45,259 nucleotides of DNA from an uncultured Eggerthellaceae bacterium (GTDB lineage: Bacteria; Actinomycetota; Coriobacteriia; Coriobacteriales; Eggerthellaceae): assembly GCA_947564425.1 (NCBI GenBank), contig CANOBU010000006.1:1-45259 (forward strand), read 5' to 3'. Below the pieces are notes generated by a model. The model ran no database searches. It was given only the letters and a program-made list of their open reading frames with translations, and was not told the origin of the DNA. The position numbers and the translations under genes were made by a program. Shown here one piece after another: positions 16,547 to 25,547 of this stretch (position 1 is its first letter; each line of letters starts with the position of its first letter).

Positions 16547-17110
16547 ATGTACCTGACAAGGAAATGGAACGAGATCATGGGGCCGAAGGACGAGCGGCTC
16601 GAGGCCGAGGACAGCCGCATAGCGCGTATAGCCGCCTGCATCCTGATCGTCGGCTCGGTTATCAGCATGTATTATGGGATCATGCTGGACCAGGTGGCAG
16701 CCACCACCGACCATCCCATCCTCACGCCGCTCGGCCAGAACCTCGTACCCGTGCAGCTGCCGCTCACGCTTACCATCCTGGCTGCCGGTATCGTCAGCAT
16801 CGCGTTGCAGACACGGGCCGGGTATTTCTCGACCCACAAGCGCTTCGCCGAGGTCGACCGCATCCCCTGGGACTTCGCCTGCCTGTTCGCGGTTGCCTGC
16901 GGCGCCGTCGTGGGGCTGCTCACCTGCGCCATGCGCATCCTGGCCGAGGTGCAGATAGTAGGGCTCGACCAGGTGGCATGGTTCGGCGATATCGCCATGG
17001 GCATCGTGTTCTTCATCATGGGCTTCGCCCTGGGCCTCTTCTTCATAGCCCTGAGCATCAACGATGTCATCAAGCAGCGCCGCCGCCTCGAACAGGAGCT
17101 CGAAGGCTAG
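16547..17110 (+). CDS. Four-helix membrane protein of unknown function
   Basis: A 187-residue protein with a charged N-terminus (to about residue 28) and four hydrophobic segments near residues 30-48, 70-95, 108-128 and 145-170, then a charged tail KQRRRLEQELEG. I do not recognise a family with certainty; small HTH plus multi-helix membrane pairs like this are common in Firmicutes and Actinobacteria. It starts 9 bases after the XRE gene and probably shares its promoter. Neither its ligand nor its transport activity can be deduced. Confidence 0.8.
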   Translation: MYLTRKWNEIMGPKDERLEAEDSRIARIAACILIVGSVISMYYGIMLDQVAATTDHPILTPLGQNLVPVQLPLTLTILAAGIVSIALQTRAGYFSTHKRFAEVDRIPWDFACLFAVACGAVVGLLTCAMRILAEVQIVGLDQVAWFGDIAMGIVFFIMGFALGLFFIALSINDVIKQRRRLEQELEG

Positions 17111-17133
17111 AGGCAGCGGCTGGGGACGCTCAG

Positions 17134-17919
17134 CTAGGCTCCCTGATAGGCCTCGATGGCCCTTACCAGGAACTCTGTGGCGCCCTCGCCGGCGGCATCA
17201 TCGTAATAGGCGATGAACCGCGGGTCGGCCAGGTACCCGCGCACGAGGCCCAGGTACGCATCCTTCCCGTAGCCCTCGCCCCAGTGCACGGCTATCCAGC
17301 GCTCGTGCATGCGCGCCAGCTCGCGGGCCTCTGCACCGGCCGCATCGCCTGCCGCCAAAGCCAGGCGCAGCTGCACCTTTATCGATTCCTCCAACAGCTC
17401 CTTTGCATCCCACTCGTCCTTGGAAAGCGCCATCATGCGCGCATTGGCCTCCTCGATAGCCTCCTCGCCGTAGCGCTCGCGCGCCTCGCGGCCGTACGTC
17501 TGCTCGAAATCCTCGAGCCCCTGCTTCTTCAGCTCCTCGAATGCATCTTGCGTATCCATACCCTTGATCCTTTCTATGGCCTCCAATGCCGCCGCAGTCC
17601 GCTCTATGGCGGCCTGCAGGGAATCGCCCTGCCTGCGCAGGGATCGGAGGTGCTCTTGCAAAGCACCGTGCACATCGGCCTCCGGATCGCCGATGAGCCG
17701 GCAGATGGTCGCAAGGGGCAGCCCGCAGGCGCGCATGGCCGCGATCTGGGCCAGGCGCCTCTCATCCGCACGCGAGTACAGGCGATAGCCCGCCGGCGTG
17801 CGCCGGGGCGACAGCAGGCCCACCTCCTCGTAATAGCGAAGCGTGCGGGCGCTCATGCCGGACAGGGCAGCCAGTTGCCCGATGGTCTTGCCGTCTTCAT
17901 GCGAACAGGCGCTTCCCAT
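17134..17919 (-). CDS. MerR-family regulator with TipAS domain
   Basis: A 261-residue protein. Residues 12-80 form the MerR winged helix (IGQLAALSGMSARTLRYYEE), followed by a coiled coil. Residues about 125-255 match the TipAS effector domain, an all-helical fold (YGREARERYGEEAIEEANAR, ending near AIEAYQ). TipAS domains bind thiopeptide-like or other drugs and change promoter activation. An AGGTGAG site precedes the ATG at 17919. It stands alone between the membrane protein and the large inverted repeat. Its target is not evident. Confidence 0.9.
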   Translation of the reverse strand: MGSACSHEDGKTIGQLAALSGMSARTLRYYEEVGLLSPRRTPAGYRLYSRADERRLAQIAAMRACGLPLATICRLIGDPEADVHGALQEHLRSLRRQGDSLQAAIERTAAALEAIERIKGMDTQDAFEELKKQGLEDFEQTYGREARERYGEEAIEEANARMMALSKDEWDAKELLEESIKVQLRLALAAGDAAGAEARELARMHERWIAVHWGEGYGKDAYLGLVRGYLADPRFIAYYDDAAGEGATEFLVRAIEAYQGA

Positions 17920-17997
17920 TGCTCACCTCCGATAGCCCCAGTATGAACCCTCACGCAACGGAAAGGTCAAGGGCGACGAATGCCGGATATCCTACAG

Positions 17998-18100
17998 CCT
18001 GGAGGGGTGGCGGCAGCGGGCGGCCGGCCATGCCCGCAGGGATTCGGCGAAGTAAATCCCGAAGGGCATGGCCGGCCGGCTGCTGCCGCCACCTCTCCGG
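17998..18100. repeat. Long inverted repeat with nested hairpin
   Basis: Arms at 17998-18035 and 18064-18100 are complementary over about 37 bases with three mismatches and one bulge. A smaller GGGATT/AATCCC hairpin (18039-18044 and 18055-18060) lies inside the loop. It sits between the stop of the reverse-strand gene at 18122 and the start of the MerR gene. By position it could end transcription of the former. Confidence 0.85.
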
Positions 18101-18121
18101 GCTGTCACTGCACAAACCCTC

Positions 18122-18448
18122 TTACCCCTCGCAGGCCTCATAAAGGGCCAGGGCCGCCTTGCAGGCCTGAACCTGGCCCGAGTAGATCTTGATGTAGTGA
18201 TGGTCGTCGTACCAATCGAAGGTATAGCAAGCCTCCTCGGCCTCGACGAGCTCCTCCAAACGGGGCAGCTCGTCCTTCAGCCGGGCATACACCGATGCGG
18301 CACCCTCGCCGGCCAGCAGGCGCTTGCGCACATCCTCCAGGTAATCCCGGGCAGCGCGGTCCCATGCATCGAACCCCGGCACGCCCCCATCGGCGGCATC
18401 CACATCGTATTCCGCTATCTTCGCAGCGATAGCCTCGCAGAAATCCAT
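18122..18448 (-). CDS. Hypothetical protein, 108 residues
   Basis: A small acidic protein with helical pattern and no membrane segment or known motif (MDFCEAIAAKIAEYD at the N-terminus). The ATG at 18448 follows GGGAGG at a suitable distance. I do not recognise the family. It is followed by the long inverted repeat and lies back-to-back with the diguanylate cyclase, with which it shares a 178-base intergenic region. Confidence 0.75.
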   Translation of the reverse strand: MDFCEAIAAKIAEYDVDAADGGVPGFDAWDRAARDYLEDVRKRLLAGEGAASVYARLKDELPRLEELVEAEEACYTFDWYDDHHYIKIYSGQVQACKAALALYEACEG

Positions 18449-18626
18449 GGCAGTTCCTCCCAGTCCCGTATCGCTTCCAGTATCGCAGGAAATCGGCGGC
18501 ATGGGGACTGCGGGGCGCAAATCCGGCAGTTATATAAGCAATCGACTTATGAAATACGAACATATCCCGTGCCGAAGGGGCGAAGCAGGGATAGAATGTC
18601 AGTGCAGACATGGTTAGGGGACTGAT

Positions 18627-19973
18627 ATGACGACATTCCACCGCATCACCGCAGGAAAGCTCGGATCCCATGACGGATGCGCCATCGAGGACGAGGTATC
18701 GCAGGAATTCCTGGACCGCATACCCGGCGGCCTGTTCCGCTACCGCGCCGATGATGTGGGCACCATCGACTATGTCAGCCGCGACGTGCTGGCCATGTTC
18801 AACTGCGCTACCTACGATGAGTTCTGCACCATCACCGGCAACATCTTCCCGGGCATGGTGCACCCCGACGATCGCCAACGCGTGATAGACGAGATAACCG
18901 AGCAGATACGCGTGGGCGACACCGATGCGGTCACCTACCGCCTGAACCGCCCTGATGGCCGGGAGCTCTGGGTCGACGACCGCGGGCGCTACGTGGTGGA
19001 CGAAGACGGCACTGCCTGGTTCTACGTCACCATCATCGATATCACCGAGAAGATGGAGTACCAGCGGCAGCTCGAGCGCTCCGAGGAGCGGGTGGCCATG
19101 CTCACGATGCTCTCGGGCGATGTCGTGTTCGATATTTCCTGCCAAGAGCAGACCGGCGACCTGTTCGGCGATTTCGCAGCCCGCTTCAACCGCGAGCCCC
19201 GCTCCTGCGACCTCATCTTGAAGAAGCGCTGCAGCAGGGAATGCGACATCGACCTGACCGCCCACGATGCCGAGGGGCTGCAGGAGGTCATAGAGCAGGG
19301 CGATTTCATCGATATGGAAACCTCGCTGCCCGACGACCAGGGCAATCCCATCTGGTGCCGCTACCAATCCTTCGTCCTGTTCGATGGCGAAGGGCAGCCC
19401 ACGCGCCACGTCGGCCGGCTGCTGGATACCCACGAGATGGTCATGCGCGAAGCCAACCTGCGGCGCATGGCCGAGCTGGACGGCCTTACCGGCATCTTCA
19501 ACCGCAAGGCGGCCATGGCGCGCATCGAACAGGCGCTCGCGGGCGGCGAATGCGCGACCGGATGCAGCCTGTTCCTCATCGATGCCGATGATTTCAAGCA
19601 GGTGAACGACGGTTTCGGCCACCCCGAGGGCGACCGCGTGCTGCAGGAGATAGCCCGCTTCCTGTGCCGGAAGATGCGCAAGGACGACATCGTCGCGCGC
19701 ATCGGCGGCGACGAATTCGCCATATTCGCCCCCGGCCTGGGCCCCGGCCCGGCCCTCGATCGCGTGCTGGCCCAGCTGTCGGGCGGCCTCTACGGCCCGG
19801 GCGAGCGGCCGGCCGATATGCCCGAGGGCCTGAACCCCTCCATAACCATAGGCGCCGCCGGCTGCACCCGTTATCCCGTCACCTTCGACGAGCTGTACCA
19901 GGTGGCCGACGAGGCCCTGTACGTGGCCAAGCGCGCCGGCAAGTCGCGCGCCACCCTGCGCCGCCTCGACTGA
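18627..19973 (+). CDS. PAS-domain diguanylate cyclase
   Basis: A 448-residue soluble protein. A PAS fold covers about residues 25-140 (HPDDRQRVIDEI is typical of its C-terminal part), and a second PAS-like region is likely at 150-280. Residues about 300-448 are the cyclase domain. The active-site GGDEF is intact at 360-364, and RKDD at 351-354 matches the RxxD inhibitory I-site at the correct five-residue distance. It should therefore make c-di-GMP and be feedback-inhibited. There is no membrane segment, so the input is probably cytosolic. Confidence 0.95.
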   Translation: MTTFHRITAGKLGSHDGCAIEDEVSQEFLDRIPGGLFRYRADDVGTIDYVSRDVLAMFNCATYDEFCTITGNIFPGMVHPDDRQRVIDEITEQIRVGDTDAVTYRLNRPDGRELWVDDRGRYVVDEDGTAWFYVTIIDITEKMEYQRQLERSEERVAMLTMLSGDVVFDISCQEQTGDLFGDFAARFNREPRSCDLILKKRCSRECDIDLTAHDAEGLQEVIEQGDFIDMETSLPDDQGNPIWCRYQSFVLFDGEGQPTRHVGRLLDTHEMVMREANLRRMAELDGLTGIFNRKAAMARIEQALAGGECATGCSLFLIDADDFKQVNDGFGHPEGDRVLQEIARFLCRKMRKDDIVARIGGDEFAIFAPGLGPGPALDRVLAQLSGGLYGPGERPADMPEGLNPSITIGAAGCTRYPVTFDELYQVADEALYVAKRAGKSRATLRRLD

Positions 19974-20018
19974 GCCCGCACCAGCGCATCGTGCCCCGCT
20001 CCCACTGCCCGCTTGCGA

Positions 20019-20047
20019 TTGCGCAGCGGCATCAGAGTACCTATAAT
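20019..20047 (+). promoter_or_regulatory. Promoter of the second LysR gene
   Basis: TTGCGC (20019-20024) and a perfect TATAAT (20042-20047) are 17 bases apart, and the box lies 40 bases ahead of the ATG at 20088. Confidence 0.6.
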
Positions 20048-20087
20048 CCGAATAAGCTGCCAAGAACGCCGATTAGGAAACGATATC

Positions 20088-20984
20088 ATGCATATCAACC
20101 AGATACGGCATTTCCTCGATATCGCTGAAACCCATTCGATCAACCAATCCGCCGCCAACCTCTTCATCTCGCCGCAAGGGCTCAGCCGCAGCATCTCGCA
20201 ACTCGAGAAGGAAACGGGCCTGACCCTCTTCCGGCGAACGAGCAAAGGAATGGCGCTTTCGGGCGATGGCAAGCGGTTCCTGCCCCACGCCCGGAAGATA
20301 TGGGATGCCTATGAAGAGTACCTGCGGGCTGTAACACTGCTCTCTATAGAGTCCGCTCAACGCAAAGACGATATCGTGAACCTGCGCATGCCCGCCTTGT
20401 TCACCGTGACGGACGCACTCCCCCTGTTGCTTCAACGCATCCATGAGGAGTTCCCGCATATCAGGATCGAAGCCTCGGAAACCAATTCGCTCGACTTGAT
20501 CGATTATGCGCACCAACTGCCCGATGAAGCGCTCGAGACCACGATTATGGTGGCCACCGTGCCCGACTATCGCATGGGCGAGTACCTGGCGGACGAGCGC
20601 TTCGTGGCAACCGAGCTCTGCAGCATGCCCATAGTGGCCCGCGTCGCCGCATCGCATCCCCTCGCCTCAAAGAAGAGTATCAGCCGCGCAGAGCTTGCCC
20701 GCGAGCGCATCCTATGCTTCAACGACCCCATGGCCGAGGAGATAGCCTGCAGGCTGCTGGCCGAATACGGAGGTCCCGATTTCGCATATAAAGGCAGTGC
20801 CGGCAATCTTCTGGACAGGTTCCCCGAAGCGGTCATGGTATCGGTGGGATCCGCCTGCACCCCCACTGCCATCAGCGTGCCCATCCAGAACACCATCCGC
20901 GTGCACCTGGTTGCCATAACCGCGGACCCCCGACCCCCCTACATCGAACGCATCGTGGAATGCATCGGCGGCATCCTGGGATGA
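20088..20984 (+). CDS. LysR-family regulator of the Mo oxidoreductase operon
   Basis: A 298-residue protein. Its N-terminal helix-turn-helix, HSINQSAANLFISPQGLSRS followed by LEKETGLTLFRR, is a normal LysR domain, and the effector-binding domain is complete. The ATG at 20088 has AGGA 9 bases upstream. The oxidoreductase operon follows in the same direction 130 bases downstream, and the gap holds a LysR-type ATC-N11-GAT dyad. I infer that it controls that operon in response to its substrate. The inducer is unknown. Confidence 0.92.
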   Translation: MHINQIRHFLDIAETHSINQSAANLFISPQGLSRSISQLEKETGLTLFRRTSKGMALSGDGKRFLPHARKIWDAYEEYLRAVTLLSIESAQRKDDIVNLRMPALFTVTDALPLLLQRIHEEFPHIRIEASETNSLDLIDYAHQLPDEALETTIMVATVPDYRMGEYLADERFVATELCSMPIVARVAASHPLASKKSISRAELARERILCFNDPMAEEIACRLLAEYGGPDFAYKGSAGNLLDRFPEAVMVSVGSACTPTAISVPIQNTIRVHLVAITADPRPPYIERIVECIGGILG

Positions 20985-20996
20985 CGTCCCCGCATA

Positions 20997-21019
20997 CCTA
21001 TCAACTCCGTGTTGATAGG
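20997..21019. promoter_or_regulatory. LysR-type dyad ahead of the Mo operon
   Basis: CCTATCAAC (20997-21005) and GTTGATAGG (21011-21019) are perfect arms around TCCGT. They contain ATC-N11-GAT, the classical LysR box shape. The position about 100 bases before the operon suits an operator; a short terminator for the LysR gene is the alternative. A TTGATA that could serve as a -35 is within it, but no good -10 follows. Confidence 0.5.
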
Positions 21020-21114
21020 CTGTAGAACCACCACTTATTCCCAACCTCACCTCCCCTTCCTATGCTGAAGGCAGAGGCGCTCTGCGCGCGTAATCTGAAG
21101 AGAAGGAGAGGAAT

Positions 21115-23798
21115 ATGGGAACGGTCTCAGAAGGGCTGAGCAGGCGCGGTTTCCTCAAGGGGTCGGCAGCCATAGCGGCAGCCGCGGCCTTGGGTGCCGG
21201 AGTCTCGCTCGACAGCGGCCCCTCCCTGGCCATGGCTGCGGAAGAGCCGGATGACGGGAAATGGGTCAAGACGTTCTGCGGAACCTGCATTTTCACCAAC
21301 TGCGGCATGGAGGTGAAGGTGGTCAACGGCGTGGCAGTGGAGATCCGCGGGAACATGGACCATCCTGCCAACCAGGGAACCATGTGCCCCCGGGGCGCTG
21401 CCCAGCTGATGAACCTCTACGACCCCTACCGCTGCAAGGTGCCGGTGAAGCGCACCAACCCCGAGAAAGGCCTCGACGTGGATCCCCAGTGGCAGGAGAT
21501 ATCGATGGAGGAGGCGAAGGAGACCATCTTCCACAAGATGGAGGAATGCTTCGCCAAGGACCCGCGCCGCCATATGTTCATGTACGGCTTCGGCGACACG
21601 CTGCACGAGGGCCCCTTCCAGAAGCTCTACACCGCCATCATGGGTACGCCCAACTACGCCATGTCCTGCGGTCCGCTCTGCGAGGTGCACCATGCGCCCC
21701 AACTGTTCAACAATACCTTCATCGACCGCGTGGATGTGGGCCATTGCAACTACCTCATCGCCCTCGGACGCAACATGGGCGGCACCGCGGCCTTCGCCTC
21801 CGGTCCCTCCCGCGCCATGGCCGATGCCTGGCAGCGCGGGATGAAGACAGTGGTGGTAGACCCCCACTGCAACACCGAGGCATCCCACGGTGAATGGCTG
21901 CCCATCCGCCCCGGCGGCGATATGGCCTTCTGCATGGCCATGATCAACGTGCTGCTGCACGAGCTCGAAATCTATGACGAGCCGTACCTGCTTGAGCGCA
22001 CGAACCTGCCCTACCTCATCCAGGATGACCAGGATTACTACCGCAACCCTGCAACCGGCAAGCCCATGATGTGGGACGCTGGTGCCGGTGCGGCGAAGGA
22101 CTACGACGACACCTTCCAGAGCATCGCCCTGCAGGGCTCCTATACCGTGGATGGCACGCCCGTCGAGACCGCCTTCGAGAAGCTGAAGGCGGCGGTTGCC
22201 GATGCCACGCCCGAATGGGCCGAGGGGAAATGCGGCATTGCAGCCGAGGATATCCGCCGCGTAACCGCCGAATTCGCCAAGGCTGCCCAGATCGGCTCCA
22301 CCATCGTGCTCGACGGCGTGGAGCTGCCCTACCGGCCCGTGTGCCTGGCGGCCGGCCGCGGCTCGGCGAATACCATGCAGGGCCAGCGCACCTATATCGT
22401 GGCCGATACGGTGAACATGCTGGTGGGTGCCTTGGGCGTGCCGGGCTCGCTCATCCACGTGGAACATCCCAAATTCGAGGTCGAGGACGGCGTGATCCTG
22501 CCGGAGAAGCTGAGCACCTACCTCGAGAAATACGTGCCGGCTTCACCATCCCCTTCAACGACATGACGGGCAAGCAGTTCTCGGCCCTCGCACGCTTCCC
22601 GGTGCTCACCACCGCCATGGGCGCCATCGTCGACCCCGAGAAGTATTACGTCGACTACGATATCGACGTGCTGTTCCCCATCGGCTCGAACGGATTCATG
22701 GCCGATACCGACCGCGATATGTTCATACAGGCCTACAAGAAGGTGCCGTTCATATTCACGACCGGCCTGCTGATGGACGAATGCTCGCTGTTCTGCGATG
22801 TCATACTGCCCGAGCACTCGTCGCTCGAACGCCAGCAGATCCACCCCATCGAGGAGATCATGACCGCCGGCCTGGATTCCCTGCGCGTAGGTGGCGTGAA
22901 CTACAAGGAGAGCCCCGTCGAGCACGTCTACAACACGGTGCAGTTCGAGGAATTCGTCATGGAGCTCGCCTACCGCCTGAAGAAGGGCCCCGCCATGAAT
23001 ATGGCCGTATCCGGATTCTTCGGCCTCATGGGAACACCCTACCAGCTCGACCCCACTAAGGAATACACCTACGCCGAGGTCCTCGATCGCTATCTGAAAG
23101 CCACGACGAAGGATGATGCGAAGGGCATCGACTGGTTCCGCGAGAACGGCTTCTGGACTTTCGAGCGTCCTATCGAAGATTGCTACGACTACTGCATTCA
23201 GGGAGCCGGGCGCCTGCCCGTATACGACCACCGCGACCTCATGGTAGGCCGTCACCTCAAGGCCAATTGCGAGAAATGGGGCGTCGAGCAGCCCGGTTGG
23301 GAAGGCAGGATGGATGAGGTGTACGCCGAATACACCCCGGTTCCCGAATGGCACGAGAATACCCTCACGGAATCCACCGCCGACGGCTACGACATGTACT
23401 GCGTGAACTGGAAGATTTCGCCACGCATCCTGGGTCTGGGCGGAGCCGACGATAACGTTTGGCTGCGCGAAGTGGTCGAGAACCACGAGTTCGACGACCT
23501 GAACATCCAGATCAACCCCATCGCCGCCGAGGCACGCGGACTGAAGAACGGCGACAAGGTCGTAGTGGAATCGCAGTTCGGCGAAACCGCAGAAGGCACC
23601 ATCAAGGTAACCGGCCTCATCCGCGAGGACTGCCTCGGCTTCCCGGCCCAGGGCGGCCACGTGTCCCCGTACCTGAACCCCGCATCCCTGCGCGGCACCA
23701 CCTACAACCAGCTGCTCACCGCAAAAGATGGCAACTACTTCACCGTCAGCGGGTCCATCTCCATCTCGTCCCGCGTCAAGATAAGGAAGGCGGAATAG
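21115..23798 (+). pseudogene. DMSO-reductase-family molybdopterin oxidoreductase, frameshifted
   Basis: The catalytic subunit of a periplasmic Mo enzyme, about 894 residues if read across a frameshift. It has a twin-arginine leader (SRRGFLKGSAAIAAAAA), then an FeS motif C55-x2-C58-x4-C63-x27-C91. A likely Mo-ligand cysteine is Cys189 in SCGPLCEVHH. The first frame (from 21115) ends at 22566, but homologous sequence stops near 22540. From there the protein continues in another frame (FTIPFNDMTGKQFS) to 23798, including the C-terminal cap that binds the pterin. A single missing G in VPG explains it. There is no slippery run, so programmed frameshifting is unlikely; a sequencing error is possible. 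The substrate could be a sulfur or nitrogen oxide, catechol or other reducible compound. Confidence 0.88.
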
Positions 23799-23801
23799 CT
23801 C

Positions 23802-24407
23802 ATGCGTTACGGTATGATTATAGATTTGGAGCGCTGCAACGGCTGCAATGCCTGCACGGTAGCCTGCAAGCAGAAGAACTCCACGCCGCGCCAGACGTTC
23901 TGGTGCAAGGTGACCACCACAGAGGAGGGCGAGTATCCCAAGGCATACCGCAAGCATATGCCCACGCTGTGCAACCATTGCGAGAACGCGGTATGCGAGA
24001 AGGTATGCCCCACCGGCGCCACCTACAAGCGCAAAGACGGCATCGTCATGGTCGATGAGGAGAAATGCATCGGCTGCCGCTACTGCATATCGGCCTGCCC
24101 CTACGAGGTGCGCACCTTCAACTTCGGCGGGGACGGCGGCTACTTCCCCGAGATAAGCGAAGCCAATCCCTACGAGGAGGCCCGCCAGGGCAAGTTCAAG
24201 GCGGGAACCGTGACGAAATGCATCTTCTGCGCCGACCGCATCGATGAGGGGAACATCAGCACCGCCTGCTCCCAGGCCTGCCCCACCCATGCGCGCATCT
24301 TCGGTGACATGGATTCCCCCGAGATGCAGCAGAAGCTCGTCGGCGGCGCCTACGTGATGCGCCCCGACCAGCGCACGCAACCGAATGTCTATTACCTTCC
24401 CCGTTAA
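23802..24407 (+). CDS. Four-cluster ferredoxin-like electron-transfer subunit (DmsB type)
   Basis: A 201-residue protein holding sixteen cysteines in four 4Fe-4S motifs. The first is C12-x2-C15-x2-C18-x3-C22, followed by CNHCENAVCEKVCP, CIGCRYCISACP and a C-terminal pair CIFC...CSQACP. It passes electrons from the NrfD-type membrane subunit to the molybdopterin subunit. It starts 3 bases after the upstream stop codon and 9 bases before the next gene, so all three are coupled. It appears intact despite the frameshift in the catalytic gene. Confidence 0.95.
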   Translation: MRYGMIIDLERCNGCNACTVACKQKNSTPRQTFWCKVTTTEEGEYPKAYRKHMPTLCNHCENAVCEKVCPTGATYKRKDGIVMVDEEKCIGCRYCISACPYEVRTFNFGGDGGYFPEISEANPYEEARQGKFKAGTVTKCIFCADRIDEGNISTACSQACPTHARIFGDMDSPEMQQKLVGGAYVMRPDQRTQPNVYYLPR

Positions 24408-24416
24408 GGAGTCAAT

Positions 24417-25481
24417 ATGTCTGCTGAATCCACCAAACAGAACAGGGCGCCCTTCATCGCGAGCGCCGTGGTCGTATGCATCGGCCTGGCGGCCTGGATC
24501 GTTCAGATGGTCCAGGGCCTGCAGGTGACCTCTTTGAGCAATGTGTATATCTGGGGCTTCTCCGTAGCGGTCTTCTATGCCATGATGGCATGTGCCGCGG
24601 GCCTCATGGCTCTCTGCGGGTTCTCGGAATTCAAGGGATCGGTCATGGATGCCTCCGAGCGGAAGCTCGCCATGGCGCTGGCAGCCCCCACCATGGCGGC
24701 TGCCGGCATCCTGATCATCCTCGACCTCGGCAATCCCGGGGCGTTCCTGAACCTCATCACCTCCCTCAACCTGACCTCCTTCACGGTGCTCGACTTCTGG
24801 GCGGTCCTGCTCAGCATCATCGTGGGCATCGTGTACCTCTCCATGCTGGCCAAGGGCACCTCGAACAAGACCATCGGCGCTATCGCCATGGTCGTGTCGG
24901 TCCTCGTCATTGCCGTCGAGGGCATTATGATGGCCAACAACACCTCCCACAGCCTCTGGGCCTCGGGCATGAGCGTCACCTCGTTTCTGGTAGCCGCATT
25001 CACCGGCGGCACGGCCCTGCTGGCCGCCATCGCGCCGCGGCACAGGAACCTTTTCATCGCCGGCCTCATCGCCATGGCCGCCGTGGTACTGGCCGAAACC
25101 CTGACGGGGCTCATCTCCGGCACCGACCTGGCGCGCAACCTGATGCTCGCTATCGTCGCCGGCCCCTATGCCCCCTATTTCTGGATAGGCATCATCGTGG
25201 GAATCGCCATCCCCCTGTACCTCGCCGCCAAGGGCAAGAACCTCATCGCGGCGGCAGTCTGCACTGTAGCGGGCATCATCTGCGAGAAGCTATGGTTCAT
25301 CCTCGCCGGCGAGGCCGAGGTGGGTCTGGCCTACCACCATATCGGCCCTGATGCCGAGTTTTACTCGACGATGCTCTACATTCCCAGCGCAGTCGAGCTG
25401 TGCATCACGGCTGGGTCGATCGCCCTGGCCGTATTGGCCTTCCTTGTCATCCGCGACAAGGTGCTGGCGAAATCCGAATAG
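24417..25481 (+). CDS. NrfD/DmsC-like quinol-oxidising membrane subunit
   Basis: A 354-residue polytopic membrane protein with eight or nine hydrophobic segments, which fits NrfD-family anchors. It would oxidise menaquinol and feed electrons to the ferredoxin-like subunit. The gene follows the FeS gene by 9 bases with a ribosome site AAGGAG. No haem-ligand pattern is evident, as expected for NrfD. A GC-rich hairpin lies between it and the TorD gene. Confidence 0.9.
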   Translation: MSAESTKQNRAPFIASAVVVCIGLAAWIVQMVQGLQVTSLSNVYIWGFSVAVFYAMMACAAGLMALCGFSEFKGSVMDASERKLAMALAAPTMAAAGILIILDLGNPGAFLNLITSLNLTSFTVLDFWAVLLSIIVGIVYLSMLAKGTSNKTIGAIAMVVSVLVIAVEGIMMANNTSHSLWASGMSVTSFLVAAFTGGTALLAAIAPRHRNLFIAGLIAMAAVVLAETLTGLISGTDLARNLMLAIVAGPYAPYFWIGIIVGIAIPLYLAAKGKNLIAAAVCTVAGIICEKLWFILAGEAEVGLAYHHIGPDAEFYSTMLYIPSAVELCITAGSIALAVLAFLVIRDKVLAKSE

Positions 25482-25491
25482 GCCCTCTCCT

Positions 25492-25521
25492 GGGGCGGCC
25501 GCCGCAAAGGGCGGCCGCCCC
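25492..25521 (+). terminator. GC-rich hairpin between NrfD and TorD genes
   Basis: A perfect 12-bp stem (25492-25503 with 25510-25521) and a 6-base loop begin 11 bases past the NrfD stop. No U-tract follows, so it may protect or partly terminate the upstream message, reducing chaperone output. Confidence 0.55.
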
Positions 25522-25547
25522 CCTTCCCTCTTACGAAGGAGCCACCT

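Noticed and set aside
22535-22545. Programmed frameshift in the Mo oxidoreductase
   Set aside because: There is no slippery heptamer or downstream pseudoknot; a single-base loss explains it more simply.
21115-23798. Naming the Mo enzyme as a specific catechol dehydroxylase or DMSO reductase
   Set aside because: Motifs cannot separate these classes without a tree.
22518-25043. Reverse-strand frame of 841 residues opposite the Mo operon
   Set aside because: It is antisense to three well-supported genes and has no ribosome site or domain.
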